Counted from the first letter of the stretch, positions 35,123 through 44,450 are shown. The stretch is DNA of 64,000 nt from Desulfobacca sp. (GCA_020725545.1 DYEV01000008.1:124001-188000), one strand, 5' to 3'. Notes: a model not told the origin generated them from the letters alone. Translations and numbers: made by a program.

Positions 35123-35881
35123 ATGGCCATGAAATTGATAAAACCAAAAAGTCGAAGGTTCGATCTACTCTGGTGGTGGAGCCTCAGCCTGCTTCTCTTG
35201 GCAGGCTGCAGCAGCATGCAGCCGGCCCGGACGGCCAGCGACCTGGCGGCGGAACCAGTGGAACCCCTGACCTTGTCGGCTGGCGACGTCATCGATGTAA
35301 AATTTTTCTATACCCCGGAACTGGACGAAAGCCAGATTGTCCGACCGGATGGCTTTATCAGCTTGCAGTTGGTGGGGGATGTGCGCGTCGACCACCTGAC
35401 CCCAGGGGGGCTCCAGCAGGAACTGCTCAGACGCTATGCCCCCCATCTCAAAAACCCAAAGATTACGGTCCTGGTCCGGCGGGTCTACGACGCCCGCATT
35501 TGGGTCGCCGGCGAAGTAAAACGGCCCGGGCCGGTCCAGATGAACGGCAGGCTCACGGTTTTGGAAGCGGTGATGGAGGTTGGCGGAGGCACCAGGCCGA
35601 CGGCGGACCTGGCTAAAGTGTTGGTGGTCCGCCAGAAAAATGACGGCCGGCACTATGGCTGCCTGGTGAATCTGAAAGATGTCCTCCAGGGTCGGGAAGG
35701 GCAGCAATTCTTCCTCCATCCCCGGGATGTGGTCTTTGTGCCGCCCACGAGCATTACCAGAGCCAATGACTGGGTCGATCAATACATCAACAAGATGGTG
35801 CCCCAGGCCCGGACCATTGTGGAATATCCCATCGGTCCGGGGGGCGGCGGCACCGCCGGCATTGATACCAGCGCCCGTTAG
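35123..35881 (+). CDS. Wza-like polysaccharide export lipoprotein (SLBB domains)
   Basis: 252 residues. The signal ends in the lipobox LLAGC with Cys29. A Poly_export domain (LTLSAGDVIDVKFFYTPELDESQIVRPDG) is followed by SLBB text (IWVAGEVKRPGPVQMNGRLTVLEAVMEVGG). It should form the outer-membrane export channel of the locus together with the Wzc-like protein, whose gene ends 3 bases upstream. It is shorter than E. coli Wza (about 380 residues), with fewer SLBB repeats, as in many non-enteric homologues. Confidence 0.88.
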   Translation: MAMKLIKPKSRRFDLLWWWSLSLLLLAGCSSMQPARTASDLAAEPVEPLTLSAGDVIDVKFFYTPELDESQIVRPDGFISLQLVGDVRVDHLTPGGLQQELLRRYAPHLKNPKITVLVRRVYDARIWVAGEVKRPGPVQMNGRLTVLEAVMEVGGGTRPTADLAKVLVVRQKNDGRHYGCLVNLKDVLQGREGQQFFLHPRDVVFVPPTSITRANDWVDQYINKMVPQARTIVEYPIGPGGGGTAGIDTSAR

Positions 35882-35901
35882 GTGTGCCGGAAGGCAAAAA
35901 C

Positions 35902-36039
35902 ATGGCAAAAAAAACCAAACTCAGCGATATGCTGTGGCTGGTGCTGTCCATGCTGATCGGACTGATGATTATCTATGCTTTTTATCTCTTGGTGCAGTAT
36001 TGGAGCCAGTCCACCCTCCAGAACCAGTTGTTTCTCTAA
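35902..36039 (+). CDS. small single-pass membrane protein in the exopolysaccharide locus
   Basis: 45 residues, too short for the ORF track. It begins MAKKTKLSD, has one hydrophobic helix (MLWLVLSMLIGLMIIYAFYLL) and ends in a polar tail QSTLQNQLFL. AAGG lies eight bases before the ATG, and it sits in a 212-base gap between wza-like and wzy-like genes on the same strand. The positive N-terminus predicts Nin-Cout. Function is unknown; small membrane partners of Wzy or Wzc proteins are one possibility. Homologues at the same place in related genomes would confirm it. Confidence 0.7.
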   Translation: MAKKTKLSDMLWLVLSMLIGLMIIYAFYLLVQYWSQSTLQNQLFL

Positions 36040-36093
36040 GCGACCTACGCAACGCCACTATCTGGAGACTGTCTCTCAAGAGGGGAGCCGCCC

Positions 36094-37587
36094 TTGACAA
36101 ATAAACCGCACCATCTCCCAACCCCGGGGGGCCTGGAATGGACCGGCACCGCCTTGCTGGGCCTGAGCACCGCCCTCGTCCTGGTCCAAGCCTTCCTGCT
36201 GCCTCCCAAGTGGACGGTTTTTATCCTCTTTTCTCTCTGCGCCCTGGCAGGGCTGGCCATGATCCGACGGCGAGAGAGGTTTATCATCTATCTGGCCGTG
36301 TTCTTCATGAGTGTCTACCTGGATTTTCATCCCTATTTCCTGCAAACCGACTCAACTCCCTGGCCCGTGGCCGGCATTCGCATCAGCATTTTTGATGTGA
36401 CCTTTTTTGGCCTGATGGTGGCCTGGGCAAGCCGCCTGTTGTTGCAGCCGACGGAAGTCCTGCGCTTTTATCCCGCCCTCAGCCTGCCCTTTTTTCTGTT
36501 GTGGGCTCTGGCGGTGCTGAGTTCTGCCCGTGCGGCCATCCCCCTGATCATTAAAATTGACACCTTGTGGATGGTCTTCCAGAGTTGGCTGATTTTCCTT
36601 TACTTTGCCAACACCTGCCAGGATCGTCACCTGCTGAGCGCCATTGTGGCAACCCTGCTGCTCAGCGGCGTCTTACAGGCCTTGTTGGGTCTGAGCCAGT
36701 ATATTAGCGGCAGTTCCCTGGGGTTGGAAATTTTCGGGGAAAGCAAGAGTTTCATGGAGATGCGGGCCGGCACCGAGCTGGTCAGCCGGGTAGCCGGTAC
36801 CTTTGGCCATCCTAATAATCTATCGGCCTATCTGACCATGTTGATCATGATCAATCTGGCTCTCCTCTTTGCGGATATCGACCTGCGGTGGAAATCTCTC
36901 CTGGTGCCGGTGTTGTTTCTGCTCGGTCTGGCCAATCTGTTGACCCTTTCCCGGGGTGGCTGGCTGGCCACCACCATTGGTGCCTATGTGACCCTGGCCC
37001 TCTGTTGGGGGCGCCTCTGGCGGCATCGGCTGTCAGCTTTTCTGCTGGCCGGGATAATCCTGTTTACCTTTGTCTTATCCACGTTAGTCTTTGTGGAACC
37101 ACTGAAACGTCGGTTCTTTGAGGAGGATTATGGCGCGGCCCAATCCCGGCTGCCCATGTCCCTGGTGGCCCTGAATATCATCCGCCATCACCCTTTCCTG
37201 GGTGTGGGGTTGACCAATTATGTCATGGTGGCACCCAAATATGACATCACCAAAGAAGCCATTGCCACCGACTTCGCCCGTCCGGTCCACAATGAATTCC
37301 TCCTGATCGCCGCGGAGTTGGGCCTGCCGGCCCTCCTGCTCTTTGTGACTATTCTGTTAATATTACTGCACCGGTTATGGCACCTGAGCAATACTTCCCC
37401 CGATCCGGTGCTGCCTTATCTGGCCATCGGCTTCCTGGGCACGTACATCGCCTGGATCGTCTTTCGACAGACGGATTATGCCTATGTCCTGTTAGCAGAC
37501 CCGTTCTGGATAATTGCTGGTCTCAGCCAAGCCATGATCGCCCTGGAAGCAAACAGTCTGCCAACTACAACTCATGGTAATTCATGA
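36094..37587 (+). CDS. O-antigen ligase/Wzy-type polymerase-like membrane protein
   Basis: 497 residues with about 12 hydrophobic segments and a large periplasmic loop between 330 and 410. The Wzy_C/O-antigen ligase signature is seen in FGHPNNLSAYLTMLIMINLALL and HPFLGVGLTNY with HNEFLLIAAELGLPALLLFV. This protein would join repeat units, or ligate the polymer to an acceptor, at the outer face of the inner membrane. The TTG at 36094 has AGGGGAG six bases upstream. Its 3' end overlaps the convergent deacetylase gene by 23 bases. Confidence 0.87.
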   Translation: MTNKPHHLPTPGGLEWTGTALLGLSTALVLVQAFLLPPKWTVFILFSLCALAGLAMIRRRERFIIYLAVFFMSVYLDFHPYFLQTDSTPWPVAGIRISIFDVTFFGLMVAWASRLLLQPTEVLRFYPALSLPFFLLWALAVLSSARAAIPLIIKIDTLWMVFQSWLIFLYFANTCQDRHLLSAIVATLLLSGVLQALLGLSQYISGSSLGLEIFGESKSFMEMRAGTELVSRVAGTFGHPNNLSAYLTMLIMINLALLFADIDLRWKSLLVPVLFLLGLANLLTLSRGGWLATTIGAYVTLALCWGRLWRHRLSAFLLAGIILFTFVLSTLVFVEPLKRRFFEEDYGAAQSRLPMSLVALNIIRHHPFLGVGLTNYVMVAPKYDITKEAIATDFARPVHNEFLLIAAELGLPALLLFVTILLILLHRLWHLSNTSPDPVLPYLAIGFLGTYIAWIVFRQTDYAYVLLADPFWIIAGLSQAMIALEANSLPTTTHGNS

Positions 37588-38302
37588 GCTGGACAGGCAA
37601 GGGTAATCCTTCCCACCAGGACGTTGTTAGGAGCGCGGTTTCGGCTCCAAAGTCCGGATGCCCTGGATGGACCATAAGTTCCAGGGTGCGGAAGCGGGCC
37701 AGGTCTTTTTGGGATGCCTGAAATACGGTATTGAATCGGCCGAAGCCATCGGTCGTGCGGCTGGGGGGGATGAATTTCACGGCCAGGTTCCAGAAAAAGT
37801 TCTGGCGGCTGGGGCGCTGCGACGCGGGAACGAGGTTTTCTGCCAAACGGACTTTCGTGAGGCCGGTCTGCCGTTGCAGCTGCTTCAGGGTCCAAAAGAG
37901 CTGGGGCTGAACATGGACATCGTGGTGTGAATCCAGATGACTGATCCTGAGGCCTGCAGCCTGGACACGTGCGATTTGACTGAGCCACTCCCGGAAGATG
38001 GCCTGGCGCAGGGCCGCCCCAAAGCGAGCAGACTGAAAGGTGTTGCGGCTGAACCGCCCGGTCTCGTCCAGCAGCGGCTGCAAATCGGGGGTCGCGGTAA
38101 GAGGCCGGAACTGGGTCAGGTTCAAATGGACCCCGAACGAGCACCAGGGGAACTGCGCCGCCTGGCGGGCAGCCGCCTCCCAAAACGGGGCGTTGGCCAG
38201 GATAGTGGCCGAAGTGATGCGGCGACGGGCCATAAGGGCAAAGATGCACTCGCTCACCTCTTGGCTCAGACCCAGGTCATCGGCATTTACGATTATGCGC
38301 AT
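37565..38302 (-). CDS. ChbG/HpnK-family (YdjC) carbohydrate deacetylase
   Basis: 245 residues. Members remove N-acetyl groups from sugars such as chitooligosaccharides or act on N-acetylglucosaminyl hopanoids. Metal ligands are visible: the acidic pair in IIVNADDLGLS near the N-terminus and the SHLDSHHDVH histidine motif near residue 118. The track ORF begins at 38341, but the ATG at 38302 with GGGAG upstream gives the conserved N-terminus. It is the only minus-strand gene inside the exopolysaccharide locus and overlaps the end of the Wzy-like gene, so it was probably inserted or inverted. Confidence 0.88.
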   Translation of the reverse strand: MRIIVNADDLGLSQEVSECIFALMARRRITSATILANAPFWEAAARQAAQFPWCSFGVHLNLTQFRPLTATPDLQPLLDETGRFSRNTFQSARFGAALRQAIFREWLSQIARVQAAGLRISHLDSHHDVHVQPQLFWTLKQLQRQTGLTKVRLAENLVPASQRPSRQNFFWNLAVKFIPPSRTTDGFGRFNTVFQASQKDLARFRTLELMVHPGHPDFGAETALLTTSWWEGLPLPVQLMNYHEL

Positions 38303-38359
38303 TTGTCTCCCTAGCACCTTGAGGCTGGTGAAACTCAACATGTGTGATCAGTTGTCCCC

Positions 38360-39220
38360 ATGATATCAGGTAAAGCGGCTATTGGGCAAGGAACCTTGGC
38401 GGCCTGTTATAGTGGCGGTGGCGACAGCATGCCGCCGGTTTGGACTACCCACGGTCTTCTGGCCCGGTGGGGGCGGAGTCTGCCAGCCCGCCAGACCTTG
38501 GCCCTGCTGAAACCCTACCGCACTACGGGGACCCTCCTGGAACTCGGTCCCGGCCGGGGGGATGTTTTGCTTGCGGCCCGGGCCGCCGGCTTTACGGTTT
38601 CTGGTCTGGAAATTAATCCCGAAAGGGCCCGCTGCATCAGAGAGCGGTTGGGGTTGCCCTGCGCCAGCACGCCACTGACCGACTCACCTTGGCTAGGCCG
38701 CCGCTTCGATATAGTTTACCATCGCGATGTCCTCAGCCATTTTTATGACCAGGTGGCGGAGTTTCATCGGATCCATGATGTTCTCGGGGAAGACGGCTTG
38801 CTGATTTTTGAAACGGGTAATCTGGGGGAAGTAGCGACAAGGTATCTCTCCTTGGTCCCCACCTTCGATTATCCGGAACACCTTTATTTTTTCGGGGAGA
38901 AGAGTCTGCGGCGTCTGTTGGCGCTTACCGGCTTTCACTTGCTGACCTTGCGGCGGTATGACCTGGAGGTCTATTTCTGGCTGGCACGCTTGGCCAAGGC
39001 CATGCGCAGCTATCGAACGGCAGCGGCCGATCCTGCGGGCAGGCTGCCAGGAAACCCGAAACCGCGGCGGCCGCCCGAGGCTCGTCGAGCCGGAGGCCAG
39101 GCCCTCTGTTGGCTGGGCTATGAATTTGTTGCCGAATCCCTCTGGAAATATCAGGTTGGAAGCTGGTCGCCCCGACGGGGGCGGCCCCAGACCCTGGTTG
39201 TCATCGCCCGACGGATATAA
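38360..39220 (+). CDS. class I SAM-dependent methyltransferase
   Basis: 286 residues. A SAM-binding glycine motif LLELGPGRGDVLLAAR is followed by VSGLEINPERAR and a later DIVYHRDVLSHF segment, typical of Methyltransf_11/23 proteins that modify sugars or small molecules. It is divergent from the deacetylase gene and followed after 5 bases by a GT4, so it likely methylates a glycan sugar or cap. The start is uncertain: the ATG at 38360 is used by the track, and the ATG at 38429 is also reasonable; neither has a strong ribosome site. Confidence 0.8.
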   Translation: MISGKAAIGQGTLAACYSGGGDSMPPVWTTHGLLARWGRSLPARQTLALLKPYRTTGTLLELGPGRGDVLLAARAAGFTVSGLEINPERARCIRERLGLPCASTPLTDSPWLGRRFDIVYHRDVLSHFYDQVAEFHRIHDVLGEDGLLIFETGNLGEVATRYLSLVPTFDYPEHLYFFGEKSLRRLLALTGFHLLTLRRYDLEVYFWLARLAKAMRSYRTAAADPAGRLPGNPKPRRPPEARRAGGQALCWLGYEFVAESLWKYQVGSWSPRRGRPQTLVVIARRI

Positions 39221-39225
39221 GATTC

Positions 39226-40392
39226 GTGCATATTCTTTATTTTGCCCCGGTAAATCTGGACCGACCCAATGCCGTGCAGACCCATACCCTGGGGCTGCTG
39301 CAGGGATTCAGCCGTCAGGGTGCCCGTGTGGCCGCGGTTCTGCCCCGACCGACGCGGCCCCTGCCAACTCTCGCCGGAGTAACCTATCATTATTACGGCC
39401 CGTATCGAGGCGGCCGCCGCCACCTACCCCGAGAAATTCTGGTCAGTTCCCTGCTGCTGGAGCGGTTGTGTCGGAGGCAAACCTTTGACGCCATCTATGC
39501 CCGGGATATGGATGTGTTTCTCGGTCCCCGCCTCTGCTCCCGATTGTTTCATCTGCCCCTGTTTTTGGAGATCGATGACACGCCGGTGGAGGGAGATTAT
39601 CCCTCCCTGATCCGCCCCTGGGTGGAATACAACCTCAGGTGTGATTATCGCCAGGCCAGCGGCCTGATCGTCCCCTCGGTGCCCCGCAGTATGATTTTGC
39701 AGGAGCGATTCCAGGTGCCGGCCGCCAAGATTCATGTGGTGCTCAATGGCGCTGAGGATATCCCCACCCAACCGCTCACTCCCGAGGAGGCCAAGGCCCG
39801 CCTGGGCCTGCCGGCCGACAGTTTCTGCCTGGGGTATGTGGGCACGGTCAACGACCGCTATGATTTTGCCACCATGTTGAAAGCCATGGCCCGGAGTGAG
39901 CCCGCAGTCCCGCACCTGCGGTTTGTCCTGGTGGGCGCCGGCCCCTGCCTGCCGGCCGTGGAGCAGCTGGTCGTCAGCATGGGACTCAGCAACCGGGTGA
40001 TTTTTACCGGGTTTGTCCAGCCGGACCGCTTCCCTGCACTGCTGCCCGCCCTGGATGTTGGCCTCATGGTTCTAACCGCCTCAGCCCTCGTGGAACACGG
40101 CCCGGTCCATACCAAACTGGCCACCTACGGCCTCTACGGGCTGCCAGTGATCACCGCAGCTTACTCCCTGGCCGGGTATCCTGAAGGTCTCCGATCAGGG
40201 CTTTTCCTGGTACCGCCCGCAGACCCGGAGAGGCTGGCAATCCTGATCATCGCTCTGGCCCAGCAGCCCCAATACCGCCAAGCCGCAGGCGCAAGCTTGC
40301 AGGATTTTGTCCGCCACAAACTTACCTGGACCATAGTGGCCGGGGAGATCCTCACGATCATGGCCAAGGCCGTCAAGGCACGGGCTCATTAA
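39226..40392 (+). CDS. glycosyltransferase family 4
   Basis: 388 residues, GT-B fold. The C-terminal domain has LGYVGTVNDRYDFATMLKAMA and the donor loop GPVHTKLATYGLYGLPVITA; the N-terminal part has HILYFAPVNLDRPNAVQTHTLGLLQGF. The E-x7-E pattern is poorly kept (VEHGPVHTKLATYG), so the donor site may differ from the standard GT4. GTG start at 39226, 5 bases after the methyltransferase. It should add one residue of the repeat in the cytoplasm. Confidence 0.82.
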   Translation: MHILYFAPVNLDRPNAVQTHTLGLLQGFSRQGARVAAVLPRPTRPLPTLAGVTYHYYGPYRGGRRHLPREILVSSLLLERLCRRQTFDAIYARDMDVFLGPRLCSRLFHLPLFLEIDDTPVEGDYPSLIRPWVEYNLRCDYRQASGLIVPSVPRSMILQERFQVPAAKIHVVLNGAEDIPTQPLTPEEAKARLGLPADSFCLGYVGTVNDRYDFATMLKAMARSEPAVPHLRFVLVGAGPCLPAVEQLVVSMGLSNRVIFTGFVQPDRFPALLPALDVGLMVLTASALVEHGPVHTKLATYGLYGLPVITAAYSLAGYPEGLRSGLFLVPPADPERLAILIIALAQQPQYRQAAGASLQDFVRHKLTWTIVAGEILTIMAKAVKARAH

Positions 40393-40412
40393 ACGGGCCT
40401 TTGGAGCGCTTC

Positions 40413-41918
40413 ATGTCCCTCCCCCTTCCCCCCCAGAGCCCCGCCGCCGACACCCGGGAGACCAACCGGCTGCTGGCCATCAATACCGGTCTGCTCACCC
40501 TCACCGAACTGCTCACCAAAGTAATGAGTCTGGTACTCATCATCCTGGTGGCCCGGACCTTGGGGCCGGCCCAAATGGGCATCTATGCCTTTGCCCTGAC
40601 CTTTATCCAGATCTTTGAAGTAATAGTTAATTTTGGCTTGGAACGCTACATCCAACGTGAGGTGGGCCGCCGCGTCGGTTTGGCCGGGCCACTTTTCAGC
40701 CAGATCTTTTCTTTCAAGGCGATCCTGTATCTGCTCATCTGGATGGCCATCCTGGGACTGAGCGCTTTTTTCTTTGACAGTCCTTTGAAACGTCAGGTGG
40801 TCTGGATTCTCAGTCTTACCCTTTTTTTCCGGACCAATCTGACTTCCACCACGGCTTTTTTCCGGGCCACCCTGCAGGCCAAATATGAGGCCCTGGTAAT
40901 CATCAGCCTGCGGCTGGTTTATACCACGGCTGGCATGGCGGCGGTGTTGGCCGGTTATGGCCTGCTGACATTGGTAAGCCTGGAACTGCTGGCCACCGTC
41001 ACGGCCTGCACCTTGGCCTGGTGGCTTAGCCGGCACCGTTTCGGCTGGAGCTGGCAACGCCCAGTTTGGCCAGAGCTCTGGGGCTTGGCCCAGGCTGCCA
41101 GGGATTTTTTCCTGCTCCGGCTGGTCTTGGTCGTCTTTACGGCCATCGACATGCTCATGCTCTCCTGGCTGTGCGGTGACGTAGCCACCGGCTTCTATGC
41201 CGCGGCTATCCGTCTGACAACAGCCCTGGATTTCTTCCCCGAGGCCTTTGGCGGGGCCTTTCTGCCGGTCTTGAGCCGGCGTGTCCAGGAAGGCTGGCAA
41301 GCCTTTACCGAGGTCTTCCAAAACTACTATAAATATCTCCTCATTGTGGGGTTGGGACTGACCGTGGGCTTGAGCGGCCTGGCCGCTCCGGGGATCACTA
41401 CTCTTTTCGGGACCGCCTTTTTGCCCGCAGTGGCCACGTTGCGTTGGCTGGCCCTGGCCCTGCTGTTGGATTATCTCAACCGCTGTCTGGCCAATATTTT
41501 TATTGCGGTGGATGAGGAAAAACAACTCTTGAAAATTTTTGGCCTGGCCGCCGGCGCCAAGATTCTGTTCGCCTTTCTGCTCATACCCTTGTACCAACAG
41601 AACGGCGCGGCCCTGGCCGCAGTTCTGGCTGAAGCAGTGGTCCAGACCCAGCTGCTTTCTACGCTGGGACGGCAGCGGTTGGCCCCGCTGCGCCTGGTTC
41701 ACCTGGCCAAGCGGCCGCTCTTGGCCTCGGCCTTAACCGGCGGGGCGATATGGGGTTTCAGTCGCTGGCCGCTGCCCCTGCTGGTGCAGCTGCCATTGGC
41801 CGTCTTGGCCTTTGGCATGAGTTTGCTCTTGACCAGAGCCCTTTCCTGGCAGGAAGTAGTGGCGGGCCGTAATCTGCTGCGGACGCAAGGGAGGACGCAT
41901 GCTGCCGGGGCATCCTGA
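40413..41918 (+). CDS. Wzx-type oligosaccharide flippase (MOP superfamily)
   Basis: 501 residues with about 12-14 membrane helices. The family region LLTLTELLTKVMSLVLIILVARTLGPAQMGIYAFAL is clear at the N-terminus. It flips the lipid-linked repeat unit across the inner membrane for Wzy. The TTG at 40401 in the track includes the ribosome site; the ATG at 40413 has GGAG six bases upstream. It overlaps the next gene by 20 bases. A standard component of a Wzx/Wzy locus. Confidence 0.9.
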   Translation: MSLPLPPQSPAADTRETNRLLAINTGLLTLTELLTKVMSLVLIILVARTLGPAQMGIYAFALTFIQIFEVIVNFGLERYIQREVGRRVGLAGPLFSQIFSFKAILYLLIWMAILGLSAFFFDSPLKRQVVWILSLTLFFRTNLTSTTAFFRATLQAKYEALVIISLRLVYTTAGMAAVLAGYGLLTLVSLELLATVTACTLAWWLSRHRFGWSWQRPVWPELWGLAQAARDFFLLRLVLVVFTAIDMLMLSWLCGDVATGFYAAAIRLTTALDFFPEAFGGAFLPVLSRRVQEGWQAFTEVFQNYYKYLLIVGLGLTVGLSGLAAPGITTLFGTAFLPAVATLRWLALALLLDYLNRCLANIFIAVDEEKQLLKIFGLAAGAKILFAFLLIPLYQQNGAALAAVLAEAVVQTQLLSTLGRQRLAPLRLVHLAKRPLLASALTGGAIWGFSRWPLPLLVQLPLAVLAFGMSLLLTRALSWQEVVAGRNLLRTQGRTHAAGAS

Positions 41919-43170
41919 AATCACTCTCCGTCCCTTTCCCTTCCCGTACCGGGCAGCGCTGGCCATAGCTTCGGATATTGACGTTTGCACCCCGGCCACT
42001 TTTCTGGCCGTGCACCGCTTCCTGAACGGGGAACTAGGTCTGCCCGTAGCCGACTCGTGCTTTGGGGTAGGCCAGGAACCGGGACAACTGGCTTATTTCC
42101 TGGCCGATGGCCGCACTCCGGCGCCAACTGCGCCTCTCCTCGAGGCCGCCATCCGGGACGGCCTCATTGACTCCCTGCATAGCTGGGGTGATTTTAACGA
42201 AGCGCCTCCAGAGCCGAAGTTTCTGCGCCATCTGGCGCTGACTTTCACCGAGCACCTCCAGCGGGCCGGTTTATCCTTAAAAATCTGGATCAATCACGGC
42301 TCCCCCGCCAACCGGCAGAATTTTTTTACCCGGACCCAATCGGAGTTTGTCGGTGATGATCCAGCTTCACCGTGGTATACCGCCGATCTGGCCAAGGCTC
42401 TGGGAGTGCAATTTTATTGGGGGATGGAGCTGACGCCCTGGCCGCTGTCGATCCAGGCTCCCTGGACCAGGCCGGCCCATTGGCTCCGGGTGGGGGGCAA
42501 CTCCTTAAAAAATCTGGCGAAAATGTTTTTGGGACGTCGCTCCCAACAACGGCGCCGGGACCAGATTACCTCTTTGGCCGTGCCGTTGACCCTGCGGGAT
42601 GGCTGGCCGGTCTGGGCTTTTAGCCGATTTAACCGCCACCCCCAGGGTCTATGGGGGCGACCCAACCGGCACACCCTCAAATACGCTTTAGCCCCTGCAG
42701 TTTTAGGGCAACTGGTTCAGGAAGCCGGCTTCTTAATCCTCTATACTCACCTGGGGATGCCCCGGTCCGACCCCGGTCCACTTTTTCTGGCTCCCGACCG
42801 TCAAGCTCTGGAATTTCTGGCCGATATGTATCACCACGGGGTCATTTGGGTGGCCACCACGGCCAGATTGTTAACCTATCGGCAGGTCCAACAAACCCTG
42901 CGCTGGGACGTCCTCCGGCAGGGCGACCAGCTTGGCATTCATCTGCATACCGTAGCCGATCCCTTGCGCAGCCTCCGGCAGCCCACAGTTGAGGAGGTGG
43001 CTGGCCTGAGTTTCTATACTGACAGAGCAACGGCGACCAAACTCTTTTTGGACGGACGCGAACTGGCCACCCGCCCCATGCCCCCAGATCATACCGGGCG
43101 GGGCGGCCTGATGATCCCGTTGCCTCCGCCGCCGGCGACCGCCTGTCTGGAGGAAAGATGGCCCGTTTAG
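41899..43170 (+). CDS. polysaccharide-deacetylase-like protein of unknown family
   Basis: 423 residues. I do not recognise a named family. Features suggest a carbohydrate esterase 4-like fold: an acidic motif near the N-terminus (ALAIASDIDVC), a conserved-looking histidine (DSLHSWGDFN, about residue 92), WINHGSPANRQNF near 135 and a late LILYTHLGMP. The catalytic Asp/His pattern would fit a metal-dependent deacetylase, but the order is not classical. There is no signal peptide, so it may act in the cytoplasm on a lipid-linked or nucleotide sugar. It overlaps its neighbours on both sides by 20 and 13 bases, so it is embedded in the operon. Confidence 0.6.
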   Translation: MLPGHPEITLRPFPFPYRAALAIASDIDVCTPATFLAVHRFLNGELGLPVADSCFGVGQEPGQLAYFLADGRTPAPTAPLLEAAIRDGLIDSLHSWGDFNEAPPEPKFLRHLALTFTEHLQRAGLSLKIWINHGSPANRQNFFTRTQSEFVGDDPASPWYTADLAKALGVQFYWGMELTPWPLSIQAPWTRPAHWLRVGGNSLKNLAKMFLGRRSQQRRRDQITSLAVPLTLRDGWPVWAFSRFNRHPQGLWGRPNRHTLKYALAPAVLGQLVQEAGFLILYTHLGMPRSDPGPLFLAPDRQALEFLADMYHHGVIWVATTARLLTYRQVQQTLRWDVLRQGDQLGIHLHTVADPLRSLRQPTVEEVAGLSFYTDRATATKLFLDGRELATRPMPPDHTGRGGLMIPLPPPPATACLEERWPV

Positions 43171-44450
43171 CCTATTTTTTTTCCACCTTCCCGAAGTTGA
43201 GCGAAACCTTTGCCCTGAGCCAGGTGCAGGCCACGCGGGCTCTGGGCTTGGCCTGTCTGACAGTGGCCAACCGGCGGCCGGCAGCCGGCGGCTATGATCC
43301 CGGCGATCGGGAGCTAGTCCGGACTACCTTCTATCTTACCCCGGCTAAGCCGCTGGTCTATGGGAAGGCCCTCCTCTGGGTCCGGCGGCAGCGGCCCCAG
43401 GCTTGGGTGCAGGCCCTTACCTTGGCGCTCACCCTGAAAGATGGTGGCCGCCACCAACGGCTGCTCCATCTGGCCCACCTGGCCGGGGCTGCGGTGCTGG
43501 CCCGATTTTGCCAAGCTCAGCAGGTAGGCCAGGTTCACGTCCACTATGCTTATGGCGCAGCCTCGGTGGCTTTGTTCCTTCAGGCCTTAGCCGGCATCCC
43601 CTATAGTCTGAGCATCCATGGTTCGGATGTGCTCCTGGAAAATCCTTTCCTCGAGGCCAAGTTGGCCGGAGCCAGATTCATTGTGTCCAACTGCCAGTAT
43701 CATTGCCGGCAACTGCGGGGGCGTTATCCCTCCCTGGCAGGCAAGCGGTTTTATGTTGTCCCGGGCGGTGTTGACTTGGGCCGGGGGTTGTGGGCCAATG
43801 CGGTGCCGCCGGCCCCGGAGGGCCCCTTGCGCCTGCTGCTGGTGGGCCGGCTGGTGCCGGTCAAAGGCATCGACCTCCTGCTCGAGGCCTGCGCCCGCTT
43901 GCGGCGGCAGCAGCTCCCCTTCATCTGCCGCATCGTCGGCGACGGTCCAGAAAAAAGTCGTTTACAACAATTAGTCCAGAGCCTTGGCTTAGGAGAGCAG
44001 GTGCAACTGCTGGGGGCCCTGTACCAGGATGAGGTGGCCCGGCTCTATGATTGGTCCCAGGTGGTGGTTCTCTCTTCCCGGAGCGAAGGCACGCCCATGA
44101 CCATTATCGAGGCCATGGCCAAGGCCCGGCCGGTGGTAGCCCCGCGTCTGACGGCCATCCCGGAGATGGTGGCGGAGGGCAAGACCGGCTTCCTCTTCGA
44201 ACCTGGCGCCGCGGCCGATCTGGCGGCCAAACTGGCTCGCTTGGCAGCCGAGTCGGACCTACGGGCGCGACAGGGAGAAGCGGCCCGGCAGCAGGCCGCA
44301 GCAAAATTCAATCTTTGGACCAACGCCCGGAAATTTTTAGCGATCCTGGCCCAGGAAGTTCCAGCCCTGGATCTTCACCAACCTTTGGAGGTGCAAGATG
44401 ACATCCGCCGCAACCTGTCGCCTATTGGTCATTACTCCCTGCCGGGATGA
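43158..44450 (+). CDS. glycosyltransferase family 4 (WcaL-like)
   Basis: 430 residues. The start MARLAYFFSTFPKLSETFALSQV is characteristic of WcaL/AmsK-type exopolysaccharide glycosyltransferases. The donor domain shows LLLVGRLVPVKGIDLLLEA and SRSEGTPMTIIEAMAKARPVVAPRLTAIPEMV with the E-x7-E pair. A cytoplasmic sugar transfer is expected. It overlaps the upstream gene by 13 bases and the downstream GT2 by 53 bases; the latter starts from a good GGAGG site inside this coding region. Confidence 0.88.
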   Translation: MARLAYFFSTFPKLSETFALSQVQATRALGLACLTVANRRPAAGGYDPGDRELVRTTFYLTPAKPLVYGKALLWVRRQRPQAWVQALTLALTLKDGGRHQRLLHLAHLAGAAVLARFCQAQQVGQVHVHYAYGAASVALFLQALAGIPYSLSIHGSDVLLENPFLEAKLAGARFIVSNCQYHCRQLRGRYPSLAGKRFYVVPGGVDLGRGLWANAVPPAPEGPLRLLLVGRLVPVKGIDLLLEACARLRRQQLPFICRIVGDGPEKSRLQQLVQSLGLGEQVQLLGALYQDEVARLYDWSQVVVLSSRSEGTPMTIIEAMAKARPVVAPRLTAIPEMVAEGKTGFLFEPGAAADLAAKLARLAAESDLRARQGEAARQQAAAKFNLWTNARKFLAILAQEVPALDLHQPLEVQDDIRRNLSPIGHYSLPG

